Source: a virus
Direction: 5' to 3' (one strand)
Virus record (IMG/VR): IMGVR_UViG_3300050821_010846
Coordinates: 1-38,718 of that record
DNA length: 38,718 bases
Position 1 is the stretch's first letter. Every line of letters begins with the position of its first letter. The translations under genes and the position numbers were made by a program. The notes under the pieces are model-generated. The model worked only from the letters and a program-made list of their open reading frames with translations. It ran no database searches and was not told the DNA's origin. Shown in pieces: positions 22,942-30,030 of this stretch.

Positions 22942-24238
22942 ATTCACGCCAAGGCATTATCAAAGAAATTTCTTCATAGAAATGGATAAAGGCAAGAAAA
23001 GAGGTGTTTGGGTTGCTCATAGAAGAGCCGGTAAAGATAAATGTGCTTGGAATTATATGATTCGCGAAGCCCTTACAAAAAAAGGTGTGTACTTTTATTT
23101 TTTTCCCACTTTTTCTCAAGCTCGTAAAGTCATTTGGGATAGCATGGATAACGATGGGCTTAAATTCTTAGATCATATCCCTAAAGAATGCCTACTTTCT
23201 CCACCTAATAATCAAGAGATGAAGATAAAGCTTATTAATGGTTCTCTTATTCAACTTGTTGGAACTGATAAGTATGATTCTGTTATGGGTACAAATCCTT
23301 GTGGATGTGTTTTCAGTGAATATGCTCTTCAAGATCCCAACGCATGGCAATTTATAAGACCTATTTTGGATGCTAACGGTGGTTGGGCTGTATTCATATT
23401 CACACCTAGAGGTGCGAATCACGCTAAAGAGCTCTATGATATGGCTTGCAATAATCCTGACTGGTTTTGTGAAAAACTGACAATTAAAGAAACTGGAGTG
23501 ATTTCTGATGAGACCTTAGATAAAATACGTTCTGAAGGCACAAACGAAGATATTGTTCAACAGGAATACTTCTGCAGCTTCACTCTTGGTATACAGGGCT
23601 CTTACTACGCATACTATCTACAGGCTGCAAAAGACGAAGACCGGATATGTCATGTACCGCATCAAACACAGAAAAAGGTTTGTACTTCCTGGGATGTGGG
23701 TTACAACGATGAAACAGCGATTATATGGTTTCAATGTATTGGACAAGAAATACACATCATAGACTATTATGAAAACAGACAGAGAGAGGCAGCGCATTAT
23801 GCAAAGATTATTAGTGATAAGCCTTACACTTACGACAGGCATTTTGCTCCTCATGATGTATGTGCTCATCAAAAAGGTGATGGATTGGAGCTGCGATCAA
23901 TTTATGCCAATCTCGGCCTTGACTTCACTGTGCTGACATTGGATAATATACGTAGTATTGTAGAGGGCATTGAGTGTGCAAGGAGCTTATTTCCGAGATG
24001 CTACTTCGATTCTGTGAAGTGCAAGCCGCTGATACAGGCTCTTGAGAACTACAGGCAGGAATACGACAAAAAGCGTGAGTACTACAGCAATAGACCTGTC
24101 CACGATAGGTTTTCCAATGCGGCTGACGCATTTAGGTACCTCACAATAGGTTGTAAGCTGTATATGTACTCCGACAGAGGTGTGTCAGACCGTGAGTATG
24201 AAATTATGATGAATAGAAACAAACCGGTGTTTAACTAA
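22853..24238 (+). CDS. terL: Terminase large subunit
   Basis: About 461 residues (P22 gp2 has 499). ATPase: WVAHRRAGKDKCAWNYM is the Walker A region near residue 45, and GCVFSEYALQDPNAW carries the Walker B Asp/Glu equivalent near residue 155. Nuclease: TSWDVGYNDETAIIW near residue 280, HDVCAHQKGDG near residue 340, and VHDRFSNAADAFRYL near the C-terminus. The conserved part begins at KFTPRHYQRNFF, so the first 25 residues, which overlap the endonuclease gene, may be a new start created by its insertion (GTG 22847 is an alternative). Motor and nuclease for headful packaging. Stop overlaps the next start (TAATG). Confidence 0.9.
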   Translation: MNHQIVNGLQGQKIQEGKGKVLILPELPHKFTPRHYQRNFFIEMDKGKKRGVWVAHRRAGKDKCAWNYMIREALTKKGVYFYFFPTFSQARKVIWDSMDNDGLKFLDHIPKECLLSPPNNQEMKIKLINGSLIQLVGTDKYDSVMGTNPCGCVFSEYALQDPNAWQFIRPILDANGGWAVFIFTPRGANHAKELYDMACNNPDWFCEKLTIKETGVISDETLDKIRSEGTNEDIVQQEYFCSFTLGIQGSYYAYYLQAAKDEDRICHVPHQTQKKVCTSWDVGYNDETAIIWFQCIGQEIHIIDYYENRQREAAHYAKIISDKPYTYDRHFAPHDVCAHQKGDGLELRSIYANLGLDFTVLTLDNIRSIVEGIECARSLFPRCYFDSVKCKPLIQALENYRQEYDKKREYYSNRPVHDRFSNAADAFRYLTIGCKLYMYSDRGVSDREYEIMMNRNKPVFN

Positions 24239-24513
24239 TGTGGATTTCCTACAATAAAGAGCAGATTGACGAGCTTCTCAAGAACAAGTTTGTTGTACAG
24301 AAAACTCTTGAGCTGCAAAAAGCGCTAGACACTGATACAATGGGGGAATTCTTCGAAGAGAATCCAGATTATTTGCAGCTTATGATGCACCAAGCATCAA
24401 CACTAGATTGTGAGATAGGGGAAGAGATTAAGCCTTTATTATATCCAGATAATCTTCAATATATTGATCCTCCGGGAACATTTGAAGGAATACCAGATGA
24501 GTGTAACGGATGA
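24238..24513 (+). CDS. Small acidic protein downstream of terL, unknown
   Basis: 91 residues, helical N-terminal half (NKEQIDELLKNKFVVQKTLE), then an acidic region and a Pro/Asp-rich end (DPPGTFEGIPDECNG). Start overlaps the terL stop (TAATG), stop overlaps the next start (ATGA), so it is translationally coupled to the terminase. A packaging accessory role is possible but unsupported. Confidence 0.5.
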   Translation: MWISYNKEQIDELLKNKFVVQKTLELQKALDTDTMGEFFEENPDYLQLMMHQASTLDCEIGEEIKPLLYPDNLQYIDPPGTFEGIPDECNG

Positions 24514-24752
24514 GCTTTAACTATGAGGCATTTGTTTTAAGCAACTCAGGCGGGCTAATGCATATTATAGAAGAGTATTTTAAACAAACGTTAGCCACTA
24601 CACCTGTAGGCACAGATCTTAGATCGCTAGAAAATGCTATACTTGTTCGTACTATCTCTGTTTTGTTCGATGCAAAGGTGTTATCTAGCGATCTATCTAT
24701 GGAGCAGTACACTGCTTTAAAAAGAAGAGTAGCAAAAGTTTTGAAAAATTGA
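24510..24752 (+). CDS. Small helical protein, unknown
   Basis: 80 residues, fully helical in appearance (GGLMHIIEEYFKQTLATTPV, then LRSLENAILVRTISVLFDAK) with a basic end (YTALKRRVAKVLKN). No recognised family. Coupled to the gene before it by ATGA overlap; part of the chain of small genes between terminase and portal. Confidence 0.45.
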   Translation: MSFNYEAFVLSNSGGLMHIIEEYFKQTLATTPVGTDLRSLENAILVRTISVLFDAKVLSSDLSMEQYTALKRRVAKVLKN

Positions 24753-24759
24753 GGTATTT

Positions 24760-24885
24760 ATGACACACATAGTACAGACCCCAATAGCTCCATATCGCCC
24801 AAAGGATTGGCCACAGCCGCAGATGACGATAAGCCCGAATCCAGCACCACAGCAGTATTTTCCTCAAGGGCCTAACCAAAAATGA
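24760..24885 (+). CDS. Proline/tryptophan-rich microprotein 1
   Basis: 41 residues: MTHIVQTPIAPYRPKDWPQ, then PQMTISPNPAPQQYFPQGP. Ten prolines, no predicted helix. Preceded by GAGGTATTT and overlapped by the next start. Similar in length, start (M-T/S-..V-Q) and Pro/Trp content to the microproteins at 25193, 25920 and 26252; that recurrence is the best evidence for real coding. Confidence 0.5.
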   Translation: MTHIVQTPIAPYRPKDWPQPQMTISPNPAPQQYFPQGPNQK

Positions 24886-24989
24886 CAGTCTCTAAATTAG
24901 ATCTAGGTTATGGATGGTGGCGCGTAGAAATTTGGCGAAACGGCTTTTTGATAAGTGCTTGGTATGAAAGAGAAAGTAAAATTCCGTGA
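24882..24989 (+). CDS. Aromatic-rich microprotein
   Basis: 35 residues (LDLGYGWWRVEIWRNGFLIS, then AWYERESK), five tryptophans. ATG overlaps the preceding stop (ATGA); its 3' end overlaps the next gene by 26 bases. Very small; kept because it extends an unbroken chain of stop-start overlaps. Confidence 0.4.
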   Translation: MTVSKLDLGYGWWRVEIWRNGFLISAWYERESKIP

Positions 24990-25227
24990 ATGGCCATACG
25001 AGATGTTTTTTCATGGTGATCGATATACATTCAATCGGAAATGTGTTTCAAAGTTTATGAAAAGAAAAGGTGCTGCATATATCCTCTTTGAAGAATTGGC
25101 TACGTATAGGGAAAACTGTTTTTGGGGTTTAACGATTAGGATATACGCGCTCTATCTTCGCGTGAAGAATATTTTAACAGAGAAAAACTATTATGACAAT
25201 GACAGTAAAGACACCACTTCCTCCTAA
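24964..25227 (+). CDS. Small basic protein, unknown
   Basis: 87 residues from ATG 24964: KEKVKFREWPYEMFFHGDRY, FNRKCVSKFMKRKG, then FWGLTIRIYALYLRVKNIL. Basic N-terminal half, helical and aromatic C-terminal half, no membrane segment long enough to be sure of. Overlaps both neighbours. The composition (basic, aromatic) would suit nucleic-acid binding, but nothing identifies it. Confidence 0.4.
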   Translation: MKEKVKFREWPYEMFFHGDRYTFNRKCVSKFMKRKGAAYILFEELATYRENCFWGLTIRIYALYLRVKNILTEKNYYDNDSKDTTSS

Positions 25228-25315
25228 GCAGATGCTGTGGTTTGAGAATATACAGCTTGTTCAAAAGCAGTGGCCTGTACCAGGACCTGGATATCCTAGG
25301 GGATCGACTACATGA
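25193..25315 (+). CDS. Proline/tryptophan-rich microprotein 2
   Basis: 40 residues: MTMTVKTPLPPKQMLWFENI, then QLVQKQWPVPGPGYPRGST. Starts inside the end of the preceding gene and its stop overlaps the next start (ATGA). Shares TVKTPLPP with the VQTPIAP start of microprotein 1 and the IQRPKPLPP start of microprotein 4. Confidence 0.5.
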   Translation: MTMTVKTPLPPKQMLWFENIQLVQKQWPVPGPGYPRGSTT

Positions 25316-25497
25316 CTCAAGAGAATTTTACACTTTCTGAAATCATGGCTCGTACATGTTCAAAGTGTAGTTCTACAAACACGCGAGTATCGTTTCTTAT
25401 TCCGTATGACAGGTCTAAAAAATACACTACATTCGTTCATTGCAGAGATTGTGGGTTTGATGATAAATACCAAAAAGAAAGGGTTTCTACTACATGA
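25312..25497 (+). CDS. Small zinc-ribbon protein
   Basis: 61 residues with two CxxC knuckles 24 residues apart (RTCSKCSSTNTRVSF and VHCRDCGFDDKY), the pattern of a rubredoxin-like zinc ribbon. Start and stop both overlap neighbours (ATGA). Phage zinc ribbons of this size typically touch nucleic acid or host transcription factors; no specific partner can be read. Confidence 0.6.
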   Translation: MTQENFTLSEIMARTCSKCSSTNTRVSFLIPYDRSKKYTTFVHCRDCGFDDKYQKERVSTT

Positions 25498-25766
25498 CAC
25501 CGGTTGAACGTAGAATATGGAATGAAATCGCAGAATGTCTTGAACTCGAGTGTGTAAATATTGTTAGCTACATATATGATTTTGTAGACGACGAAGAGTG
25601 TAAAGGCTTTACTTTAAAGTCTTGCAATGGTATAGTGACCATCTCAACTATAGGCCGAAAAATAGGTAGACGACAGGAAAGGATACTAGAGTTAGAACTT
25701 AATGGGCAAATGCCAGAACGTTGGAAATATTTACCTTTAGATCAACCAGAAAAAGAAACAAATTAA
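25494..25766 (+). CDS. Small acidic protein, unknown
   Basis: 90 residues: PVERRIWNEIAECLELECVN, YDFVDDEECKGFTLKSCNGI, then a basic helix (IGRKIGRRQERILELELNGQ) and a Pro-rich end. Coupled to the zinc-ribbon gene by ATGA. Unknown. Confidence 0.45.
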   Translation: MTPVERRIWNEIAECLELECVNIVSYIYDFVDDEECKGFTLKSCNGIVTISTIGRKIGRRQERILELELNGQMPERWKYLPLDQPEKETN

Positions 25767-25774
25767 GGTGAAAA

Positions 25775-25954
25775 ATGCTATCTTATGAAGACTTTTGCGA
25801 ATCGATAAAGACAATGAACTCTGATGACAGTATTAAAAAGACCTTGTATGACATATACTGGCAGATCTATAAGATGAAAAACCGTATGGAAGAGATAGAA
25901 GACTCATTAAAGGAGCTACATGACAGCAGTTCAGAAGCTACAGCCGATACCTAA
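25775..25954 (+). CDS. Small coiled-coil protein, unknown
   Basis: 59 residues, one charged helix (SYEDFCESIKTMNSDDSIKK, then YKMKNRMEEIEDSLKELHD). AAGGTGAAA precedes the ATG. Its 3' end overlaps microprotein 3 by 35 bases in another frame. A possible small adaptor in the packaging operon. Confidence 0.45.
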   Translation: MLSYEDFCESIKTMNSDDSIKKTLYDIYWQIYKMKNRMEEIEDSLKELHDSSSEATADT

Positions 25955-26018
25955 GCCCTGGATTCATGCTAGACCTTTTCCCTGGTGGCCGCCTATACAA
26001 GTATGGTATCCTCGATAA
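25920..26018 (+). CDS. Proline/tryptophan-rich microprotein 3
   Basis: 32 residues: MTAVQKLQPIPKPWIHARPF, then PWWPPIQVWYPR. Nine prolines and four tryptophans; it looks like Trp/Pro-rich peptides such as the indolicidin type, though relation is not claimed. It overlaps the preceding coiled-coil gene and ends at the base before the tRNA-like element. Confidence 0.5.
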   Translation: MTAVQKLQPIPKPWIHARPFPWWPPIQVWYPR

Positions 26019-26102
26019 GCCTGTGTCAGTGTAGGTGAATTCACTGTTTTTCTGGACGGCAGGCGCAAACGGTGAAATCCGGTTCGATCCCGGAAGCAGG
26101 CA
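26019..26102 (+). ncRNA. tRNA-like element (degenerate; possible pseudo-tRNA)
   Basis: 84 bases. The T arm is perfect: TCCGG-TTCGATC-CCGGA (26078-26094), then AGCAGGC-A as acceptor 3' strand and discriminator. The 5' strand GCCTGTG pairs with it over five standard pairs plus one wobble. A D-like arm AGTG..GG..CACT follows at 26028-26045. The anticodon arm is poor: the best fold is CTGTT/GGCAG with two wobbles and a 9-base loop. A long variable region recalls class II tRNAs. No CCA is encoded. Either a decayed tRNA, an odd class II tRNA, or a tRNA mimic. Confidence 0.45.
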
Positions 26103-26251
26103 TTTCCTACCCGTGCTATAGCCTTCGGTAGGGGGCTTTCATGGAGCCTTGATCCATGTCAGTTTTTTGACCGTTTCTGTAAAAACACGTTCAGGTTTCC
26201 TCCGTGACCTCTTATGCGCAAGTTAAAACGGAGGACGTTTTACAGGTGTTT
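26103..26251 (+). ncRNA. Structured non-coding stretch with three hairpins
   Basis: No gene fits here. First hairpin: CCTACC/GGTAGG (26106-26111 with 26127-26132). Second: CATGGA/TCCATG (26140-26145 with 26153-26158) followed by TCAGTTTTTT, resembling a weak terminator. Third: a two-part stem, outer CTGTAAAAAC with GTTTTACAG and inner TCCTCCGT with ACGGAGGA, spanning about 26177-26244. The inner stem could hide a ribosome-binding-type sequence. Together with the tRNA-like element this is a 230-base structured RNA candidate between terminase and portal. Confidence 0.5.
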
Positions 26252-26374
26252 ATGTCAGTAACAATACAGAGACCGAAGCCTCTTCCTCCTAATCGTGGGC
26301 GTGATGCTCCATGGACATTTCCTAATCAATTTGGTGGCCCTGTACAGTGGCCTAAACCTAACCCGAGCACTTAA
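26252..26374 (+). CDS. Proline/tryptophan-rich microprotein 4
   Basis: 40 residues: MSVTIQRPKPLPPNRGRDAP, then WTFPNQFGGPVQWPKPNPST. Eleven prolines. It starts right after the large hairpin and ends 1 base before the next ATG. Completes the family with 24760, 25193 and 25920. Confidence 0.5.
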   Translation: MSVTIQRPKPLPPNRGRDAPWTFPNQFGGPVQWPKPNPST

Positions 26375-26375
26375 A

Positions 26376-26588
26376 ATGAGTGAGGGAGAATTTGACAGGG
26401 CATTTCTTTCTTTTGATTCATATGATAAAGAAAGATTCCATGCTGCTATACCGGAAATGGCAAAAACTTTAATAGAAGTTATGCTTGGGAAAAAGAAGGG
26501 CAAACATAACGGCTGTGACATTATAATAAAGTATGGTGACAAGGACATTTTTCAACTCCCAACTGTTGGTGTAAAATGGAGAAAATAA
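26376..26588 (+). CDS. Small helical protein, unknown
   Basis: 70 residues from ATG 26376, chosen because the in-frame upstream extension would run through the microprotein gene. Helical first half (EGEFDRAFLSFDSYDKERFH, then MAKTLIEVMLGKKKGKH) and a beta-like end. Unknown. Confidence 0.45.
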   Translation: MSEGEFDRAFLSFDSYDKERFHAAIPEMAKTLIEVMLGKKKGKHNGCDIIIKYGDKDIFQLPTVGVKWRK

Positions 26589-26593
26589 GTGTG

Positions 26594-26683
26594 ATGCAGT
26601 GGCTGGATCTCCTACGCCCATATCTTCCTGTTGTTATTGGATTTGTGTTAGGCTCGATAGTAGGATGGAGTTTTAGAAAATGA
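26594..26683 (+). CDS. Tiny single-pass membrane peptide
   Basis: 29 residues, mostly one helix: WLDLLRPYLPVVIGFVLGSI, then VGWSFRK. Its stop overlaps the ATG of the lipoprotein gene (ATGA). Paired with that gene it could form a small envelope-active unit, but it is too short for a classical inner-membrane spanin. Confidence 0.45.
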   Translation: MQWLDLLRPYLPVVIGFVLGSIVGWSFRK

Positions 26684-26814
26684 AATGTAAAGCGGCTTTA
26701 CTTTTGCTTTTGACCTCATGCACTCCTATAGAGCGAGAGCTTGCGGAAGATTGCCTCCATGAAGTCATTGTAGCCGAAGAAGCTATAGAGGAAGATATTG
26801 CTCATCATGAGTAA
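26680..26814 (+). CDS. Small lipoprotein, outer-membrane spanin-like candidate
   Basis: 44 residues: MKCKAALLLLLTSC, with LTSC a standard lipobox at residues 11-14, giving a 31-residue acidic mature peptide (TPIERELAEDCLHEVI and following). Short lipoproteins of this kind act as o-spanins that bridge the envelope during lysis. The expected i-spanin partner with a periplasmic coiled coil is not adjacent; the 29-residue membrane peptide before it is too short. A copy of the dispersed palindrome lies across codons 3-7. Confidence 0.6.
   Translation: MKCKAALLLLLTSCTPIERELAEDCLHEVIVAEEAIEEDIAHHE
26687..26701. repeat. Dispersed palindrome, copy 2 (7+1+7)
   Basis: GTAAAGC-G-GCTTTAC at the 5' end of the lipoprotein coding sequence, where it encodes part of the signal peptide. 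The outer ATG is present on the left but not mirrored on the right. Confidence 0.6.
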
Positions 26815-27166
26815 AAAACACCGAGAATATTTAGTCACTGAGAAACTCCCTAGAGATATGTGTAGGGTTCGTTGTTTTGGATATAAGCAACCATTTTTAC
26901 GAGATAGGAGAATTTATAAAGAACCGCATTGGTATGAGGTGTATTTCAGCTTCACAGTGAAGGATTGCAAATTAAAAAAAGAGCTACCAAAAGATCCCCA
27001 AGAGTCTATTTTAGAGTCATGTAGGGTTGAGGAATCATGGCTAGCAGTACACGGCGACTATTGTGTTATAGGTGTTTCTAAATGGAAGGCGATTAGCGAT
27101 GGCATGTGTGATAATTGTGGGCTTCTCTATGCAACATGCCCATGTGATAAGCCGGCATTAAAATGA
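26807..27166 (+). CDS. Cys-containing protein, paralogue of 31075-31365 (-)
   Basis: 119 residues from ATG 26807, overlapping the lipoprotein by 8 bases. The middle (MCRVRCFGYKQPFLRDRRIY, PHWYEVYFSFTVKDCKLKKE, LPKDPQESILESC, then VIGVSKWKAI) aligns block by block with the 96-residue protein on the other strand near 31.2 kb. An extra C-terminal zinc-like knuckle (MCDNCGLLYATCPCDK) is unique to this copy. The shared fold looks like a small domain of about 80 residues; function unknown. Confidence 0.6.
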   Translation: MSKKHREYLVTEKLPRDMCRVRCFGYKQPFLRDRRIYKEPHWYEVYFSFTVKDCKLKKELPKDPQESILESCRVEESWLAVHGDYCVIGVSKWKAISDGMCDNCGLLYATCPCDKPALK

Positions 27167-27390
27167 GCGATGTAAAGCCGGCTTTACAATACAACGATGA
27201 AGTTCAGCTCATGTGCGAGCATTGCAAGCAATACTTTCTGTTTGACTACACGTTTAAGAATTGTGTATTGTTTCGCTGTGAAGAATGCCTAAACCCTGGG
27301 AAACATCATGGACAAAGACATCAAGAGCGTAAAAAAGCACATAGACAAAGACATGAACAAGCTGCTAAAGAAAGACAAGGTTCTCGATAA
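27163..27390 (+). CDS. Small zinc-finger protein with basic tail
   Basis: 75 residues: two CxxC knuckles (LMCEHCKQYF and FRCEECLNPG) and a His/Arg/Lys-rich tail (HHGQRHQERKKAHRQRHEQA). Start overlaps the previous stop. The palindrome copy 3 lies over codons 3-9, and the last 83 bases are shared with the lysine-rich gene at 27308 in another frame. Likely binds nucleic acid. Confidence 0.55.
   Translation: MSDVKPALQYNDEVQLMCEHCKQYFLFDYTFKNCVLFRCEECLNPGKHHGQRHQERKKAHRQRHEQAAKERQGSR
27171..27188. repeat. Dispersed palindrome, copy 3 (perfect 18-mer)
   Basis: TGTAAAGCC-GGCTTTACA, without a central unpaired base, at the 5' end of the zinc-finger gene. Confidence 0.65.
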
Positions 27391-27439
27391 AAAGCGAGAC
27401 AAGTGTGAACACGAAGTCGACAAATTGAAGAAGAAATAA
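27308..27439 (+). CDS. Lysine-rich small protein, out-of-frame overlap
   Basis: 43 residues: MDKDIKSVKKHIDKDMNKLL, then KKDKVLDKKRDKCEHEVDKL. Lysine-rich MDKDIKSVKK-type proteins recur near packaging genes of diverse phages. It begins inside the preceding gene (83-base overlap) and ends the small-gene chain. Probably DNA- or head-associated by charge. Confidence 0.5.
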   Translation: MDKDIKSVKKHIDKDMNKLLKKDKVLDKKRDKCEHEVDKLKKK

Positions 27440-27597
27440 ACATCTTGTAGACCAAAAAATCACTAATCAAACCCAACCCAAACCATATCTTAAGCCAAAC
27501 TCATGGATTTTTAATCGACAGATCCACAGTGCCTAAAGAAGAAGAGTAATATATAGATATAGTATATACTCTTAGTAGAGCATTGTGGAAGGTGTCG

Positions 27598-27819
27598 ATG
27601 ACTGAAGATTTATTCTCAAACAGACTTGCTGAGAGCAAACAAAAAATTAAAGAAAAGTGCAGCGAAATCTTGATCGAAGTGAAAAGTGGTGGTCCATTTT
27701 CATCAGATATCGTCATTACGGCGACTTTTTCAGCAGTTGGAGAAAAGGACAAGGTACGCTGTTATTACTCAGATCTGAAAAGCTGTTTAAAGGGAATTGA
27801 GACCATGCTATTTGTTTAA
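27598..27819 (+). CDS. Small protein upstream of the portal, unknown
   Basis: 73 residues from ATG 27598 (GGAAGG upstream). Helical first half (EDLFSNRLAESKQKIKEKCS), then two beta stretches (SSDIVITATFSAVG and KVRCYYSDLKSC). The 158-base gap before it (27440-27597) is AT-rich, with TATA-like stretches (AGTATATACT at 27561) but no convincing -35 box. Confidence 0.45.
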   Translation: MTEDLFSNRLAESKQKIKEKCSEILIEVKSGGPFSSDIVITATFSAVGEKDKVRCYYSDLKSCLKGIETMLFV

Positions 27820-27879
27820 ACATCAACTTTGACCTTATTTCAGCTCTACGCTACACTGAGCCTTTACTCAAGGAGCAGT

Positions 27880-30030
27880 ATGGCTAACCCCATGTCAAAC
27901 TATTCTAGCGATGCAAAAGAATTCCTTTCAGACTATAGAAAGACCGCTAGCAAGTCATATGAAGATCATCAAGACATCGTCAAGGAATTTGGGGAAAACT
28001 ACGAAAGAGCTTACCAGCAGCTAAATACATACTATGCCGAAGCATACCGAGATCTAAGCTATTCTTTAGGCAATCAGTGGTCTCTTGAAGAAATCTCCTA
28101 CCTCAACAACCAAAGGCGTTCCAGCTTCACGTACAACATGTGTAGGCGCATGGTTAACCTTATAGAGGGTATACAGCGCAGTAACCGACTTGCGACGAAA
28201 ATAATGCCTATAGAAGATGCCGCAGACCTCACCGCTGAAATCATGACAGATACTATGCAATACATTATGACCTCGGGAATGGGATACGATAGAATCTCAA
28301 AAGCCTTCCGTGACTCTCTCATCACAGGAATCTCTTGGCTTTGTCCTTACATAGACTATCGAGAAGATCCTGTGAACGGTGATATCAAGTTTCACGTGGA
28401 TGACTGGAATAACACTATCTGGGATCCATTCTTCACTCAAAAGGACATGTCGGACTGTTCATTCTGGTCTAGGCGAAAATATCTTGACCGTACCACTGTT
28501 ATCAGCCTGATTCCAGATCAACAAGATCGCATAAATGCCCTCCCATATGGTTCTAGGGACGATAAATTCACCTACATGAGTTTTGCTCGTCAGTGGGGGA
28601 TGCAAAAGCTTCTTAATTACACAGAGTACTGGCGCCGTCGTTGGGAGATAAAGGATGTGCTTGTAGATATGCGTACAGGTGAGACTACGGTTTGGAAAGG
28701 ACCTAAAGAGCGTCTTAAGTTCATGAGAAACATAGCTCCTAACCTGCAAATCATGAAAAAACCTGTGCGAACAGTGGAGCTGGGCATTATAGTAGAGGGC
28801 GAACTTCTTTATTATGGGAAAGACCCTTATGGCCTTGATGACTACCCTTGTGTACCGATTTTTGGCGGTGATTACGCGCCTTCGTATGACCTATTCACGT
28901 GGAAGCTACAGGGTATCGTCCGATACATTAGAGACCCTCAGACAGAGCTTAATAAGCGTATTTCTAGGCATGTTGATCTGCTTGATTCGCAACTTAATTC
29001 TGGCTGGATAGCAAAGACCGGTGCAGTAACAAACAACTCTTCACTCTTCAAGTCTGGCAATGGCCAAGTGATTTTCCTTAAACCCGAAGCCCAGATGACA
29101 GATGTTCAGAGAATTGAAGCTCCTGATATACCTCAAGGGCAGATGCTGCTTACTGAGATGTTCGACAAGATTATACCGAATATCCTTGGTATTAATCCGG
29201 AAATGCTTGGCATGCCAGAGAATGAAAAAGTCGAGACTGCTGCCGTCTTGGCCAAGATGCGTCAGGCTTCCGGCCTTATATCTCTTCGCGGTGTATTTGA
29301 TAATCTGGCAGAAAGTCAGAAAATTCTCGGTCAAAAGGTTATGAAGCTTATACAGGTGAACTATTCCCCTGAAAAGATACAGCTTATAACAAAGAAAGAG
29401 CCAACACCTGAATTCTATTCCAAGATGTTTGCACGCTATGATGTGGTTGTGGAAGAAGGCCTTCTCACAGATACACAGCGCCAATCCCAATTCATGGACC
29501 TGCTGCTGCTTAAACAAATGGGTGTAGTCGGCGATGAAGTAAATCCTCTCATCATCAAAGCAAGCAACCTGCACGGAAAAGCAGAGCTCAACGAGTTAAT
29601 TGAGGCCAAGCAGAAAGCAGAGTCCGAGCAGCTACAGAAACAAGAGCAGCTACAGAATCAGCAAATGGCGGTCATGACAGACGGCATAGAAGCAAAGGCT
29701 AAGTCCGATCAGGCTCTTGCGATGGAGCGGATGAACAAGATTCACCTTGACGAAGCCATTTCCGCTGAAAGAGTACAGCGAGCTCAGCAAGAGTCAACTG
29801 CACAGATGTTAGATTTTGCAAAAATCCTAAAAGAGCTTCAAGGGTTAGATTTGAATCAGATTCAGCAGAAAGTTGCGATGCTAAAAGGACTGCACGACAT
29901 CGAACAAGGGTTGCATTCAAGAGAAATGGATCATCATAACCTAGGCATAGAGCACAGGAAGCTGGACTTACAACAGGAGCAGGCGCAGCAACAAGCCCAG
30001 ATGGCTTCTGCTGCTTCCCAAACTCCTTGA
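27880..30030 (+). CDS. Portal protein, P22 type
   Basis: 716 residues from ATG 27880, supported by AAGGAG 4 bases upstream; P22 gp1 has 725. The N-terminal part has the SLEEISYLNNQRRSSFTYNM block and VNLIEGIQRSNR, typical of this portal group. The middle holds the stem/clip region (WDPFFTQKDMSDCSFWSRRK). Residues about 575-716 form a Gln-rich long coiled coil (QLQKQEQLQNQQMAVMTD, then QQEQAQQQAQMASAASQ), matching the barrel of P22 portals. It forms the dodecameric DNA gate at one head vertex and docks the terminase and later the neck. Its last 330 bases are opposed by a minus-strand reading frame. Confidence 0.85.
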   Translation: MANPMSNYSSDAKEFLSDYRKTASKSYEDHQDIVKEFGENYERAYQQLNTYYAEAYRDLSYSLGNQWSLEEISYLNNQRRSSFTYNMCRRMVNLIEGIQRSNRLATKIMPIEDAADLTAEIMTDTMQYIMTSGMGYDRISKAFRDSLITGISWLCPYIDYREDPVNGDIKFHVDDWNNTIWDPFFTQKDMSDCSFWSRRKYLDRTTVISLIPDQQDRINALPYGSRDDKFTYMSFARQWGMQKLLNYTEYWRRRWEIKDVLVDMRTGETTVWKGPKERLKFMRNIAPNLQIMKKPVRTVELGIIVEGELLYYGKDPYGLDDYPCVPIFGGDYAPSYDLFTWKLQGIVRYIRDPQTELNKRISRHVDLLDSQLNSGWIAKTGAVTNNSSLFKSGNGQVIFLKPEAQMTDVQRIEAPDIPQGQMLLTEMFDKIIPNILGINPEMLGMPENEKVETAAVLAKMRQASGLISLRGVFDNLAESQKILGQKVMKLIQVNYSPEKIQLITKKEPTPEFYSKMFARYDVVVEEGLLTDTQRQSQFMDLLLLKQMGVVGDEVNPLIIKASNLHGKAELNELIEAKQKAESEQLQKQEQLQNQQMAVMTDGIEAKAKSDQALAMERMNKIHLDEAISAERVQRAQQESTAQMLDFAKILKELQGLDLNQIQQKVAMLKGLHDIEQGLHSREMDHHNLGIEHRKLDLQQEQAQQQAQMASAASQTP

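Noticed and set aside
26019-26102. A functional, ordinary tRNA gene
   Set aside because: The anticodon arm does not form a normal 5-bp stem with a 7-base loop, so no amino acid can be assigned; kept only as tRNA-like.
29041-29574. Minus-strand frame of 177 codons inside the portal gene
   Set aside because: Fully antisense to conserved portal sequence, with no start context or motif.
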